DNA of 64,000 bases from NCBI GenBank assembly GCA_964389205.1, contig CAYMDH010000006.1:1-64000 (forward strand), given 5' to 3'. The DNA is from Leptobacterium sp964389205. Lineage in GTDB: Bacteria > Bacteroidota > Bacteroidia > Flavobacteriales > Flavobacteriaceae. Position 1 is the stretch's first letter, and the number at the start of each line of letters is the position of its first letter. The position numbers were made by a program, and so were the translations under genes. Below are positions 18,202 through 28,215 of the stretch, one piece after another. Below the pieces are notes generated by a model. The model made no database searches, was not told the DNA's origin, and saw only the letters and a program-made list of their open reading frames with translations.

Positions 18202-18225
18202 TACTAGAGTAAACCGATAACCAAG

Positions 18226-18257
18226 CACCCTAAGGCTTTTGACTTAGGGTGTTTTTT
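18226..18257 (+). terminator. Terminator of the microprotein transcript
   Basis: CACCCTAAG (18226-18234) pairs perfectly with CTTAGGGTG (18243-18251) and is followed by six T residues. Confidence 0.85.
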
Positions 18258-18275
18258 ACCAAAAAAAATTTAAAT

Positions 18276-18312
18276 AAAAAAAAGCCTAAGCAAATATTAC
18301 TCAGGCTTTTTT
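18276..18312 (-). terminator. Terminator of the odhA-odhB genes
   Basis: AAAAAAGCCTAAG and CTCAGGCTTTTTT form a hairpin flanked by T tracts on both strands, 24 bases beyond the stop of the minus-strand E2 gene. It also faces the convergent microprotein transcript. Confidence 0.8.
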
Positions 18313-18335
18313 ATAAGTTTATTTAAACAGGTTTA

Positions 18336-19550
18336 CTATAACTCTAGTGCCTTTTTAATATTATTGTTCATTAACAATTCTATTGGATTCTCTAATGCTT
18401 CTTTAACTGCTACCAAAAACCCTACAGATTCTTTCCCATCAATAATTCTATGATCGTACGAAAGTGCTACATACATAATAGGTCGTATTTCTACTTTACC
18501 ATCTATAGCAACTGGACGTTCTATAATATTGTGCATCCCTAAAATTCCAGATTGTGGCGGGTTAATTATTGGTGTTGATAACATAGAACCAAAAACACCT
18601 CCATTAGTGATTGTAAAGGTTCCTCCTGTCATTTCATCTACAGTTATTTGACCATCTCTTGCTCGAATTGCTAAACGTTTTACTTCAGATTCTACTCCTC
18701 TAAAGCTTAAGTTTTCTGCATTTCTAATAACAGGCACCATCAAACCTTTAGGGCCAGAAACTGCTATACTTATATCTTTAAAATCATATGAAACCTTATA
18801 ATCACCATCTAGCATTGAGTTTACATCTGGATAAAGCTCTAATGCCCTAACCACTGCCAGTGTAAAAAATGACATAAACCCTAAACTAACTCCATGCTTT
18901 GTTTTAAATGCTTCTTTATACTCTCCTCGCAATGCAAAAATAGGACTCATATCAACCTCGTTAAACGTTGTTAACATGGCTGTTTCATTTTTGGCTGCCA
19001 CCAAACGTTCTGCTACTTTTCTTCGAAGCATTGACAGCTTTTTACGTTCACTCCCTCTATTTCCAGATCCTGGAGTACCCATAGATGGGGTCGCCTTCAC
19101 TGCATCATCTTTTGTAATACGCCCATCTCTTCCAGATCCTTTTACTTCTCTTGATGAAATTCCTTTTTCATCAAGTATTTTTTTAGCTGCTGGACTTGCT
19201 GTACCAGTTGCATAGGTTTTTGTTGCTACTGGTTTGGGCTCTTCTTTTTTAGGAGTTTCTTTTGCTTTAGGTTCTTCTTCTTTTGGTGCGGCAGTAGTTC
19301 CTTCTGGTTTTGCAGCAGCTGTGTCTATTAAACACACTACTTCACCTACAGCAACCGCATCTCCTTCTTCTGCCTTTAGCGTTATAACACCACTTGCTTC
19401 TGCCGGAAGCTCTAATGTTGCTTTATCAGAATCTACTTCTGCAATGGCTTGGTCTTTTTCCACATAATCGCCATCTGCAACTAACCATTGTGCAATTTCT
19501 ACTTCGGTTATAGATTCTCCCGGAGATGGGACTTTCATTTCTAAAATCAT
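18336..19550 (-). CDS. odhB: Dihydrolipoyllysine succinyltransferase, E2 of 2-oxoglutarate dehydrogenase
   Basis: The 404-residue protein has one lipoyl domain (about 2-76, lipoylated lysine in VDSDKATLE at residue 43). A Pro/Glu/Lys linker leads to a subunit-binding domain (SPAAKKILDEKGI), then the catalytic domain ends with H-R-I-I-D-G (His367, Asp371). It transfers succinyl from the E1-bound intermediate to CoA in the TCA cycle, in the cytoplasm. It lies 25 bases downstream of the E1 gene, so the two form an operon. Length and single lipoyl domain fit the succinyl rather than acetyl type. Confidence 0.96.
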   Translation of the reverse strand: MILEMKVPSPGESITEVEIAQWLVADGDYVEKDQAIAEVDSDKATLELPAEASGVITLKAEEGDAVAVGEVVCLIDTAAAKPEGTTAAPKEEEPKAKETPKKEEPKPVATKTYATGTASPAAKKILDEKGISSREVKGSGRDGRITKDDAVKATPSMGTPGSGNRGSERKKLSMLRRKVAERLVAAKNETAMLTTFNEVDMSPIFALRGEYKEAFKTKHGVSLGFMSFFTLAVVRALELYPDVNSMLDGDYKVSYDFKDISIAVSGPKGLMVPVIRNAENLSFRGVESEVKRLAIRARDGQITVDEMTGGTFTITNGGVFGSMLSTPIINPPQSGILGMHNIIERPVAIDGKVEIRPIMYVALSYDHRIIDGKESVGFLVAVKEALENPIELLMNNNIKKALEL

Positions 19551-19575
19551 TGTACTATAATTTTAATTATGCTTC

Positions 19576-22365
19576 TTATTTTTTTCTTCGTATTGTATTA
19601 TCTTTTGTTTTATCGAAAACATATTCAATAACTTCTTGATGTCTTCTTTTTGATCGTACCGAACTCCCTGCAGCCGGCGATGCATAAAAACGTCTTGATG
19701 CAACTCTCAATTTATGAGCCTCATCAAAATGCATCAATAAATGACTCCAAGCTCCCATATTTCTTGGTTCTTCTTGTGCCCAAACATAATCGTTTGCATT
19801 TTTATATTTTGACATTAATTTCTTTATCATTACTGATGGTAATGGAAAAAGCTGTTCAATTCGTATAATAGCCACATCATCATCTCTTTTCTTTTCTTCT
19901 CTGGCTTCTAAAAGATCATAATAAAATTTCCCTGTACAAAATACTACTGTTTTTACATTTTTTATCGTTCTTTTAACATCATCTATTACAGATTGAAAAG
20001 ATCCGTTCACAAACTCATCTACAGAAGAAACTGCTTCAGGGTGTCTCAATAAACTTTTAGGGGTAAATACCATCAATGGTTTTCTAAAATCACCTTTCAT
20101 TTGACGGCGTAATAGGTGATACATATTTGCAGGTGTGGTACAATCTACCACATACATATTATCCTTTGCGCATAACTGAAGATATCTTTCCATTCTAGCA
20201 GAAGAATGTTCTGCCCCTTGTCCTTCATATCCATGTGGTAGTAGAAATACCAATCCGTTCTGCAATTTCCATTTATCTTCTGCAGCAGAAATATATTGAT
20301 CTATCATGATTTGAGCGCCATTACTAAAATCTCCAAATTGAGCTTCCCAGATAGTCAACGTTTTAGGACTCGCCATCGCGTATCCATACTCAAAACCTAC
20401 AACACCATATTCTGACAATAGAGAATTGTAAATATAAAACGCTCCTTGTTTTTCTTCTAATTCATTAAGCAGTAATACTTCCTCCTCACTCTCTTCTACT
20501 TTTAAAACTGCATGTCTGTGCGAAAATGTTCCTCGTTCTACATCTTGACCACTTATACGAACATCATAACCTTCACTAAGCAATGTACCGTAAGCCAGTA
20601 ATTCTCCCATTGCCCAATCTAAAGTGTCTTTTTCAAAGAACATCTTATGACGCTCATTAATAAGGCGTTCTATTTTTCTTAAGAATTTTTTATCTTTTGG
20701 TAATTGCGTTATTATTTCTGCAATTTGTGTCAACTTCTTTTTATCAAATGAAGTATCTATAGTTTCCTGCATTCTATCCTCTTGCGCTAAAGAGAATCCT
20801 TTCCATTCATCTTCCATAAATGGAGTAATAATGGTTTTATCTTCTTTTCTGGAATCTTCTAATTTTACTTCAAGAGACGCTTTATAATCTTTTTCTAATT
20901 TCTTCACATAAGTCGCATCTATAATACCTTCAGCCAAAAGTTTGGCTGCATAGATATCTCTTGCATTCTTATGTTTTGAAATAGCTTTATATAATTTTGG
21001 TTGCGTAAATCTAGGTTCATCACCTTCATTATGACCATATTTACGATATCCTAATAAATCAATAAATACATCTCTATTAAATGTCATTCTAAAATCGAGC
21101 GCAAATAAAATGGCATGCATTACCGCTTCTGCATCATCTGCATTGACATGTAAAACTGGAGATAAAGTAACTTTTCCAACATCTGTACAATAAGTAGAAG
21201 AACGAGCATCCAAATAGTTTGTGGTAAATCCTATTTGATTGTTTACTACAATATGTATGGTGCCATTGGTTTTATATCCATCTAAATTCACCATCTGAAC
21301 TACTTCATATATAAGTCCTTGTCCAGCTATAGCAGCATCACCATGTACTACTATAGGGAGTACTTTAGAAAAATCATCTGGATAACACCTATCTTGTTTT
21401 GCTCTTGTAATTCCTTCTACAACAGCACCTACTGTTTCTAGATGTGACGGATTGGGTGCAATGTTCATATTAATCCTCTTACCACCATCAGTAACACGAT
21501 CACTTGTCCATCCAAGGTGGTATTTAACATCTCCATCAAAAATATCTTCCTCGTAATCTTTTCCATCAAATTCACTAAAGATATCCTTAGCAGATTTTCC
21601 AAAAATATTTGTTAGAACATTTAATCTACCTCTATGGGCCATTCCCATTACAAATTCCTTCACTCCTAGCTTTGCAGCTCTTTCAATTAAAGTATCTAGT
21701 GCCGGAATTAATGATTCTCCTCCTTCTAGAGAAAAACGCTTCTGACCTACATATTTTGTATGCAAAAAGCTTTCAAAAGAAACTGCTTCATTTAATTTTT
21801 TGAGAATTTGTTTTTTCTCATCGGCATTAAAATTAGAATGATTATCGTTTATATTCAATTTATTCTGAATCCAAGATATTTCTTCTGGTTCTCGAATATA
21901 CATATACTCTACTCCAATTGCATCACAATAAATACGTTCAAGATGTTCAATAATTACACGTAGGGAAGTAGCTTCTATTCCTAATATCTCTGCTGCATTA
22001 AATTTTGTATCTAAATCTTCTTCTGATAATCCAAAGTTTTGTATATCAAGAGAAGGTGTATACTTTCTACGTTCTCTTACTGGGTTTGTTCTTGTAAATA
22101 GGTGACCTCTATTTCTATATCCATCTATAAGTTTTACAACTTGAAACTCTTTCTGAATATGATCAGGGATTTTCACCCCAGATGAATAGGCTTCAGGTGA
22201 TAACTCACTATCGATTGAAACTGAATCTGCTTCTAAACCAAAATCAAAGCCTTGAAAAAAAGCTCTCCAACTTGGCTCTACGGCGTCAGGATTATGTAAA
22301 TATTGATCGTATAAATCTGCAAAAAAAGCTGTATGAGCAGCGTTTAAAAAGGAATACTTATCCAT
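19576..22365 (-). CDS. odhA: 2-oxoglutarate dehydrogenase E1 component
   Basis: The 929-residue thiamine-diphosphate enzyme decarboxylates 2-oxoglutarate. Recognisable parts are the N-terminal segment (FLNAAHTAFFADLYDQYL), the HRGRLNVLTNI region, HGDAAIAGQGLIYE in the ThDP/Mg site, the LLPHGYEGQGAEHSSARMER segment and the C-terminal WAQEEPRNMGAW. Full length; no truncation. It is transcribed with odhB, and a -7 box lies about 37 bases upstream of its start. Confidence 0.97.
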   Translation of the reverse strand: MDKYSFLNAAHTAFFADLYDQYLHNPDAVEPSWRAFFQGFDFGLEADSVSIDSELSPEAYSSGVKIPDHIQKEFQVVKLIDGYRNRGHLFTRTNPVRERRKYTPSLDIQNFGLSEEDLDTKFNAAEILGIEATSLRVIIEHLERIYCDAIGVEYMYIREPEEISWIQNKLNINDNHSNFNADEKKQILKKLNEAVSFESFLHTKYVGQKRFSLEGGESLIPALDTLIERAAKLGVKEFVMGMAHRGRLNVLTNIFGKSAKDIFSEFDGKDYEEDIFDGDVKYHLGWTSDRVTDGGKRINMNIAPNPSHLETVGAVVEGITRAKQDRCYPDDFSKVLPIVVHGDAAIAGQGLIYEVVQMVNLDGYKTNGTIHIVVNNQIGFTTNYLDARSSTYCTDVGKVTLSPVLHVNADDAEAVMHAILFALDFRMTFNRDVFIDLLGYRKYGHNEGDEPRFTQPKLYKAISKHKNARDIYAAKLLAEGIIDATYVKKLEKDYKASLEVKLEDSRKEDKTIITPFMEDEWKGFSLAQEDRMQETIDTSFDKKKLTQIAEIITQLPKDKKFLRKIERLINERHKMFFEKDTLDWAMGELLAYGTLLSEGYDVRISGQDVERGTFSHRHAVLKVEESEEEVLLLNELEEKQGAFYIYNSLLSEYGVVGFEYGYAMASPKTLTIWEAQFGDFSNGAQIMIDQYISAAEDKWKLQNGLVFLLPHGYEGQGAEHSSARMERYLQLCAKDNMYVVDCTTPANMYHLLRRQMKGDFRKPLMVFTPKSLLRHPEAVSSVDEFVNGSFQSVIDDVKRTIKNVKTVVFCTGKFYYDLLEAREEKKRDDDVAIIRIEQLFPLPSVMIKKLMSKYKNANDYVWAQEEPRNMGAWSHLLMHFDEAHKLRVASRRFYASPAAGSSVRSKRRHQEVIEYVFDKTKDNTIRRKK

Positions 22366-22401
22366 GTTTTCTCTCTAGAATATCTTTATAAGTCAATTTG
22401 T

Positions 22402-22409
22402 CAAAAATA
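22402..22409 (-). promoter_or_regulatory. -7 promoter box for odhA-odhB
   Basis: On the minus strand TATTTTTG matches TAnnTTTG, 37 bases before the odhA ATG. TTTG sequences occur further upstream but not at the ideal 19-base spacing. Confidence 0.5.
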
Positions 22410-22523
22410 CAATAATTAGCAAACAAACTTTAACGTTTGTCGTAATTAATTGTATTAATTAACAGCCTTATCCACTTAAAAAAGAAATGTTTAATTTATA
22501 ATAGTTTAGATCTGTAATTCTTT

Positions 22524-22874
22524 TTAATAAATATTTCTATACCAAACTTTTCCCCACTCTCGTTTTAAAATAAGGAAACTCACTTGCTCTGACAACACAA
22601 CAATATCATCCCCTTCAAGTTTTTTTATCATTTTTTCTGAAACATCTATAATGTAAAGTAAGTTCAAATAATTTGCATACTTCTCCATCATTATAAGGTA
22701 TATTGTTTCATGAAGTATCTTTTTCAATTCTAATGGAGATTGAGAGGGTTTAATATTTATATCAATATTTGCATAGTTAAAATCTTTTATAAGTTGTTCT
22801 ACCAATTTTGTGTAAAGCTTATGCTTTCTAGCTTCTTCTAAAAGCGAAATACTATTTGAGAAATCAAATTTCAT
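22524..22874 (-). CDS. Hypothetical protein, 116 residues
   Basis: I do not recognise this gene. The product is a soluble, largely helical protein (for example LLEEARKHKLYTKLVEQLIKDF) with no signal peptide, membrane helix or enzyme motif. It begins 29 bases after the amidohydrolase gene stop on the same strand, so it may be co-transcribed with that gene. Confidence 0.65.
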   Translation of the reverse strand: MKFDFSNSISLLEEARKHKLYTKLVEQLIKDFNYANIDINIKPSQSPLELKKILHETIYLIMMEKYANYLNLLYIIDVSEKMIKKLEGDDIVVLSEQVSFLILKREWGKVWYRNIY

Positions 22875-22903
22875 TATATCAAAAATAAAAAATAATAGAA
22901 GCG

Positions 22904-24181
22904 CTATTTATTTTTATAAATCGTACCGTTTTTCATCACAAAAACCACATTCTCTAAGGTTTTTACATTTTTTGTAGGGTCATCATTAACTGCAATTATA
23001 TCTGCAAAAAAACCTTTCTTTAATTGACCTAACTCTTCTACACTATTCAGTAACAAAGCATTCGTTATTGTAGCAGATTGAATGGCTTCTATTGCAGGCA
23101 TTCCCGCCTCTACCATATATCCAAATTCTCTTCCATTTATACCATGAGGAAACACGCCAGCATCTGTTCCAAATGCTATAGGAACTCCTCTTTTGTAAGC
23201 TTTGGCAAAAGTACCTTGCAATTGAGGTCCTACTTCCAATGCTTTTGGAACTATAATAGCAGGATAAAATCCTTCTATCTTTGCTTTTTCTGCAACATAC
23301 TTCCCTGCACTAATTGTTGGAACCATATAGGCATTATATTTTATCATCAAATCCATGGTTTCTTCACTCATAAAAGTACCATGTTCAATGGTTTTTATTC
23401 CTGCCTTCACAGCTCTTTGCATTCCTTCATCACCATGCGCATGCGCTGCAGTTAACATTCCATAATCATTTGCTGTTGATGTAATTGATTTTATCTCTTC
23501 TATTGTAAACTGTGAATTACTACCATTTTTAGCAACACTTAAAACACCGCCTGTTGCTGTAATTTTAATAACATCTGCTCCATCTTTATAGCGCTGCCTA
23601 ACTGCTTTTCTACCATCCGCAGGAGAATTCACCACACCTTCTTTTGGGCCTGGGTCTCCTAATAATTCTGCTTTACCGCCATTTGTAGGATCTCCATGAC
23701 CTCCTGTAGAAGAGATTATTTTACCTGCTGTAAAAATACGTGGACCATCTACTTTCCCTGCATTTATAGCATCTCTCAAAGCTATATTTACTCCTGTACC
23801 TCCCAAATCTCGAACGGTTGTAAACCCAGCCATTAAAGTTCGCTTGGCATATACGGTAGATTGAAAAGCTATATCTGCTTCATTGTCTGTGTATTTTGCA
23901 ACAAAACTCTTAGGGTTTGTCTCACTTTCGATATGAACATGCAAATCAATAAGACCTGGCAATATTGTTTTATTTTTTAGATCAATAACAACATCTTTCT
24001 TCTTTGCTTTCACAAAACCATCTTCAATGCTTTTTATTTTGTCTTTAGATATTATAATTGTTTTGTTAGTTAGAATATTTCCGCTTTTTGTGTCTACAAT
24101 TTTGCCACAATGCAAGTATGTATCTTGCGCATTTATTTTAAAAAAAGAAATGACAATTAGTAAAAAAAATATATATTTCAT
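22904..24181 (-). CDS. Secreted amidohydrolase family protein (imidazolonepropionase/prolidase-like)
   Basis: The 425-residue protein has a signal peptide (about 1-18, INAQ) and an amidohydrolase TIM barrel. The HxH pair is in GLIDLHVHIE, a probable carboxylated lysine is in VIKITATGG, further metal ligands are in AHAHGD and IEHGT, and the last aspartate is in FGTDAG. Relatives include periplasmic dipeptidases and imidazolonepropionase-like enzymes. The exported location argues for peptide or amide turnover in the periplasm. The exact substrate is not visible. Confidence 0.88.
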   Translation of the reverse strand: MKYIFFLLIVISFFKINAQDTYLHCGKIVDTKSGNILTNKTIIISKDKIKSIEDGFVKAKKKDVVIDLKNKTILPGLIDLHVHIESETNPKSFVAKYTDNEADIAFQSTVYAKRTLMAGFTTVRDLGGTGVNIALRDAINAGKVDGPRIFTAGKIISSTGGHGDPTNGGKAELLGDPGPKEGVVNSPADGRKAVRQRYKDGADVIKITATGGVLSVAKNGSNSQFTIEEIKSITSTANDYGMLTAAHAHGDEGMQRAVKAGIKTIEHGTFMSEETMDLMIKYNAYMVPTISAGKYVAEKAKIEGFYPAIIVPKALEVGPQLQGTFAKAYKRGVPIAFGTDAGVFPHGINGREFGYMVEAGMPAIEAIQSATITNALLLNSVEELGQLKKGFFADIIAVNDDPTKNVKTLENVVFVMKNGTIYKNK

Positions 24182-24239
24182 CAGTGCTTTGTTTTATATA
24201 ATATATGAGTTGATTTTAATAGCCTGTATTCTCTATTTC

Positions 24240-25259
24240 TTACTTTACTCTTGTTTTTTGTTCCCATTTCCATGCAGATAGCATAGCTTCATCTAAGGTA
24301 GAAATCGCTTTCCAACCTAAATCTTTATTTGCTTTTGTAGTATCTGCATATGCTGCCATAATATCTCCTGGCCTTCTATTTACTATCTTATAGTTTAATT
24401 TCTTCCCGGAAACTTTTTCAAAACTCTTAATAACCTCAAGCACAGAGCTTCCTTTACCTGTTCCTAAATTAAAAACTTCATAATTGTTTTTGTTTTTCTT
24501 ATTCAATAGTCGCTGTAAGGCTACTACATGTGCCTTGGCTAGATCTACAACATGAATATAATCACGAATACAAGTACCGTCGTCTGTTGGGTAATCATCT
24601 CCAAACACAGATAATTGCTCTCGCACACCAATACCTGTTTGTGTAATAAAGGGGACTAAGTTTTGAGGAACTCCTATTGGAAGTTCTCCTATAGCTCCGC
24701 TCTTATGAGCTCCTATAGGATTAAAATATCTAAGCGATATCGCTTTTAGTTTTGAAAATGCTTTACATGTATCTGCTAAAATATCTTCTCCTATTTGTTT
24801 CGTATTCCCATAAGGAGATGCTGCTTTTTTAGTAGGCGCTTGCTCTGTTATGGGCATTTTATCTGCTTGCCCATATACTGTACATGAAGAACTAAATATA
24901 AAATTAGCTTGTTCTTTTTTGGTAATTTCTTTTAGCAGATAAGTAAGCGTAGTTATATTATTTTCATAGTAGAGTAATGGTTTTTCAACACTTTCTCCTA
25001 CTGCTTTAGAAGCTGCAAAATGAATCACTCCTTCTATATCATCATGTTTTTCAAAAAATTTCTCTACTTGTTGTTTTTCCCGAAGCTCTAGTTTTTCAAA
25101 AAGAGGTTTTTTTCCAGTTATAGAAACAATTCCTTCCACCACCTTCTCTGATGAATTAGAGAGGTTATCTATAATAACCACTTCAAAACCTTCATTTTGA
25201 AGCTCTACAACTGTATGAGATCCTATAAATCCCAAACCTCCTGTAACTAGTATCTTCAT
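24240..25259 (-). CDS. galE: UDP-glucose 4-epimerase
   Basis: The 339-residue short-chain dehydrogenase-type epimerase interconverts UDP-glucose and UDP-galactose. It has the NAD-binding GxxGxxG (TGGLGFIGSH, residues 6-15), the catalytic SSSCTVYG region, and Y150-x-x-x-K154 (YGNTK). The start overlaps the end of the upstream aminotransferase gene by four bases. The pair looks like a nucleotide-sugar unit feeding cell-surface polysaccharide. Confidence 0.94.
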   Translation of the reverse strand: MKILVTGGLGFIGSHTVVELQNEGFEVVIIDNLSNSSEKVVEGIVSITGKKPLFEKLELREKQQVEKFFEKHDDIEGVIHFAASKAVGESVEKPLLYYENNITTLTYLLKEITKKEQANFIFSSSCTVYGQADKMPITEQAPTKKAASPYGNTKQIGEDILADTCKAFSKLKAISLRYFNPIGAHKSGAIGELPIGVPQNLVPFITQTGIGVREQLSVFGDDYPTDDGTCIRDYIHVVDLAKAHVVALQRLLNKKNKNNYEVFNLGTGKGSSVLEVIKSFEKVSGKKLNYKIVNRRPGDIMAAYADTTKANKDLGWKAISTLDEAMLSAWKWEQKTRVK

Positions 25260-26410
25260 TTATCTATAAATTCTTTTACTTTAGAGGTGATAAAATTAAT
25301 TTGTTCGTCATCCAATTCAGTATGCATTGGCAATGAAATTACCTCTTTTATTAATTGATTCGTCACTTTAAAGTCTTCTTCATTATACCGAGTATCTGTA
25401 TATGCTTTTTGCCTGTGTAATGGTATTGGATAATATACTCCACACGGGATTCCATTTTCATTTAGATGCTTTACTAAAGCATCCCTGTCTATATCAATGA
25501 CTTTTAATGTATACTGATGAAAAACATGACAACCACACTCTTCACGTATAGAAGTACACTTTTTTGCTATTTTAGGAACTACGATATTTGCATTTCCTTC
25601 AAATGCTTTTGTATATTTTATAGCTGCTTCTCTTCTTTTTTTATTGTACTCATCTAGCAATGGTAATTTTGCTCTCAACACCGCTGCCTGAATTGCATCT
25701 AATCTGGAATTTACTCCTACTACATCATGATGATAACGCTCATACATCCCATGATTTACTACACCTCTTATAGTATGTGCTAAAGCATCATCGTTTGTAA
25801 AAATAGCGCCTCCATCTCCATAACATCCTAAATTTTTGGATGGAAAAAATGAAGTGGATGCTACATGACCTATGGTTCCTGTTTTCTTTTTACTTCCGTT
25901 ATTAAATGTGTACGTACCCCCAATAGCTTGTGCATTATCTTCAATAACATATAAATTGTGAGTCGCTGCAATTTCCATAATAGCATCCATGTTTGCGCTT
26001 TGTCCAAAAAGATGCACTGGCACAATTGCTTTTGTTTTAGACGTAATTGCTTTTTTTACAGCCTCTGGATCGATATTAAACGTATCCGGCTCTACATCAA
26101 CAAGTACCGGTGTTAATTGAAGCAACGCAATAACTTCTACCGTTGCAGCAAAAGTAAAATCTGAAGTGATTACTTCATCCCCTGGTTTTAATTCTAATCC
26201 CATCATTGCGATTTGCAAAGCGTCTGTCCCATTTGCACAAGGAATTACATGTTTCACTTCAAGATATTCTTCAAGTTCTTTTTGGAAAGCGTGAACTTCC
26301 GGACCATTAATAAATGCTGTAGAATTAATAACTTCGGCAATAGAAGTATTTACGCGGTCTTTTATAGATTCATATTGACCTTTTAGGTCAACCATTTGTA
26401 TTTTTTTCAT
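25256..26410 (-). CDS. DegT/DnrJ/EryC1/StrS family sugar aminotransferase
   Basis: The 384-residue PLP enzyme aminates keto-sugar nucleotides. Visible signatures are the N-terminal DLKGQYESIKDRV, ANGTDALQIAMMGL (cofactor phosphate site), the VEDNAQAIGG aspartate, and the PLP lysine in FFPSKNLGCYGDGG. It is coupled to galE by a four-base overlap, so it probably supplies an amino sugar for lipopolysaccharide or capsule. It diverges from waaA, consistent with an envelope-sugar neighbourhood. The exact sugar product cannot be told. Confidence 0.93.
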   Translation of the reverse strand: MKKIQMVDLKGQYESIKDRVNTSIAEVINSTAFINGPEVHAFQKELEEYLEVKHVIPCANGTDALQIAMMGLELKPGDEVITSDFTFAATVEVIALLQLTPVLVDVEPDTFNIDPEAVKKAITSKTKAIVPVHLFGQSANMDAIMEIAATHNLYVIEDNAQAIGGTYTFNNGSKKKTGTIGHVASTSFFPSKNLGCYGDGGAIFTNDDALAHTIRGVVNHGMYERYHHDVVGVNSRLDAIQAAVLRAKLPLLDEYNKKRREAAIKYTKAFEGNANIVVPKIAKKCTSIREECGCHVFHQYTLKVIDIDRDALVKHLNENGIPCGVYYPIPLHRQKAYTDTRYNEEDFKVTNQLIKEVISLPMHTELDDEQINFITSKVKEFIDK

Positions 26411-26514
26411 ACAGGAGTATGCTATTTTATTTAAACAATATTACGAAATAAAGCAACGATACCCAATGAATTTTAGGCAAAGAATGTATTTTAGCATTAA
26501 AGAAATACAATCGT

Positions 26515-27759
26515 GTGATTTTTATATATAATCTCTTAATTATCATTACAGGTTTTTTTATAAAAGCTATAGCGCTTTTTAATAAAAAACTAGCGCTTTT
26601 TGTAAAAGGAAGAAAAGATGTTTTTCGTATTCTTGAGAAAAATATCAACCCTAAAGAACCTTTAATTTGGTTTCATGCGGCCTCCTTAGGTGAATTTGAA
26701 CAAGGGCTTCCTGTTATTGAAAATGTAAAAAAAGAATATCCAAGTCATAAAGTTTTAGTAACCTTTTTCTCCTCTTCTGGCTATGAAGTTAAAAAAGAAC
26801 ATCCGATTGCAGATTTAATTACCTATTTACCTTTAGACACTTTAAAAAATACTCGCAAATTTTTAGATAATGTAAACCCAGTGCTTGCTGTTTTTATTAA
26901 GTATGAGTTTTGGCCTAACTATTTAAATCAATTAAAAAAGAGGAATATTAGCACTATTGTTATATCGGCCATTTTTAGAGAAAAACAATTATTCTTTAAA
27001 TCTTATGGTGGTTTTATGCGATCATTTCTAAAAACATTTGATCACTTTTTCGTTCAAGACGAGCATTCAAAAAAACTCTTAAAAAAAATTGATTATCAAA
27101 ATGTTAGTGTTTCAGGAGATACTCGATTTGATAGAGTTTTTGAGATTCTCAAACAAGACAATAATCTTTCGTTTATAAATGAATTTAAGAATAACAAAAC
27201 ATGTTTAATTGCTGGAAGTACCTGGAAAGAAGACGAAGTGCTTTTGGTTAATTTCATAAACAATACCTCTTCGGGGTTTAAATACATTATAGCGCCTCAT
27301 AATATTAAAGCTACTCAAATACAAAATCTTAAAAATTCACTCTCAAAAAATGTGGTTTTATACTCTGAGATGGAAGGAGAAAATTTATCAGATTTTGATG
27401 TTTTTATTCTAGACACTATTGGTATTCTCACTAAAGTATATAGCTATGCAGACATTGCTTACGTTGGCGGGGGCATGGGAAATTCGGGACTTCATAACAC
27501 ATTAGAACCTGCTGTATTTGGAGTTCCAATACTTATTGGAAAGAACTACACTAATTTTAAAGAAGCTCGCGATTTGGTATCGTTAGGTGGTATTATTTCT
27601 GTTAAAGATGCTGTATCATTTAATACAACATTACTTAAACTTATTGAAGATGAAAATTATCGTAAAACAACAGGGATAATTACTAAAAACTATGTAAACA
27701 ATAATATTGGTGCGAGTAAAAAAATAGGGGAGTATATTAGCTCTACACTATCATCTTAG
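26515..27759 (+). CDS. waaA: 3-deoxy-D-manno-octulosonic acid (Kdo) transferase
   Basis: The 414-residue inner-membrane glycosyltransferase attaches Kdo to lipid A. It has an N-terminal membrane anchor, the GT30-type region WFHAASLGEFEQGLP, the acceptor-side GSTWKEDE segment, and the nucleotide-sugar segment YVGGGMGNSGLHNTLEPAVFG (written in parts: YVGGGMG, then HNTLEPA). The start codon is GTG at 26515; no in-frame ATG lies near enough to keep the membrane anchor. The 3' end overlaps the convergent trmL gene by nine bases. Confidence 0.93.
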   Translation: MIFIYNLLIIITGFFIKAIALFNKKLALFVKGRKDVFRILEKNINPKEPLIWFHAASLGEFEQGLPVIENVKKEYPSHKVLVTFFSSSGYEVKKEHPIADLITYLPLDTLKNTRKFLDNVNPVLAVFIKYEFWPNYLNQLKKRNISTIVISAIFREKQLFFKSYGGFMRSFLKTFDHFFVQDEHSKKLLKKIDYQNVSVSGDTRFDRVFEILKQDNNLSFINEFKNNKTCLIAGSTWKEDEVLLVNFINNTSSGFKYIIAPHNIKATQIQNLKNSLSKNVVLYSEMEGENLSDFDVFILDTIGILTKVYSYADIAYVGGGMGNSGLHNTLEPAVFGVPILIGKNYTNFKEARDLVSLGGIISVKDAVSFNTTLLKLIEDENYRKTTGIITKNYVNNNIGASKKIGEYISSTLSS

Positions 27760-28203
27760 TTTTCTCAATCCTTCATAAACAACTACACTTACTGCATTAG
27801 CCAAATTTAAACTTCTAATATGACTACTATGGATGGGTATTTTATATAACTGATTTGGATATGCATTTATAATTTGAGAAGATAACCCTACAGATTCTTT
27901 TCCAAAAATCAGAAACATTTCATCTAAATAAGGCACATCATAATATTCTTTATCTCCATGACTAGAAAAAAAAGCCATTTTCTTATCGCGATGTGTTTTA
28001 AAAAAGAGTGTTTCACTATCATAAATAGTTAATGGGACATGTTTCCAATAATCAAGCCCTGCTCTTTTAACTCTTTTATCATCTAAATTAAAACCAAAAG
28101 GTTTTACCAAATGTAAATGAGATCCTGAAGCCAAACTCAATCGACCAATATTACCTGTATTCATCGGAATCTCAGGTTCAATAAGCACTATATTATATCC
28201 CAA
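27751..28203 (-). CDS. trmL: tRNA (cytidine/uridine-34-2'-O)-methyltransferase
   Basis: The 150-residue SPOUT-class methyltransferase modifies the wobble base of tRNA-Leu species. Family signatures are the N-terminal EPEIPMNTGNIGRL, the GKESVGL middle motif and the knot region PIHSSHIRSLNLANAV. Length is typical for TrmL. It is convergent with, and overlaps, waaA by nine bases. It lies 12 bases before the FKBP gene on the same strand. Confidence 0.94.
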   Translation of the reverse strand: MGYNIVLIEPEIPMNTGNIGRLSLASGSHLHLVKPFGFNLDDKRVKRAGLDYWKHVPLTIYDSETLFFKTHRDKKMAFFSSHGDKEYYDVPYLDEMFLIFGKESVGLSSQIINAYPNQLYKIPIHSSHIRSLNLANAVSVVVYEGLRKLR

Positions 28204-28215
28204 AAAACAATTGTT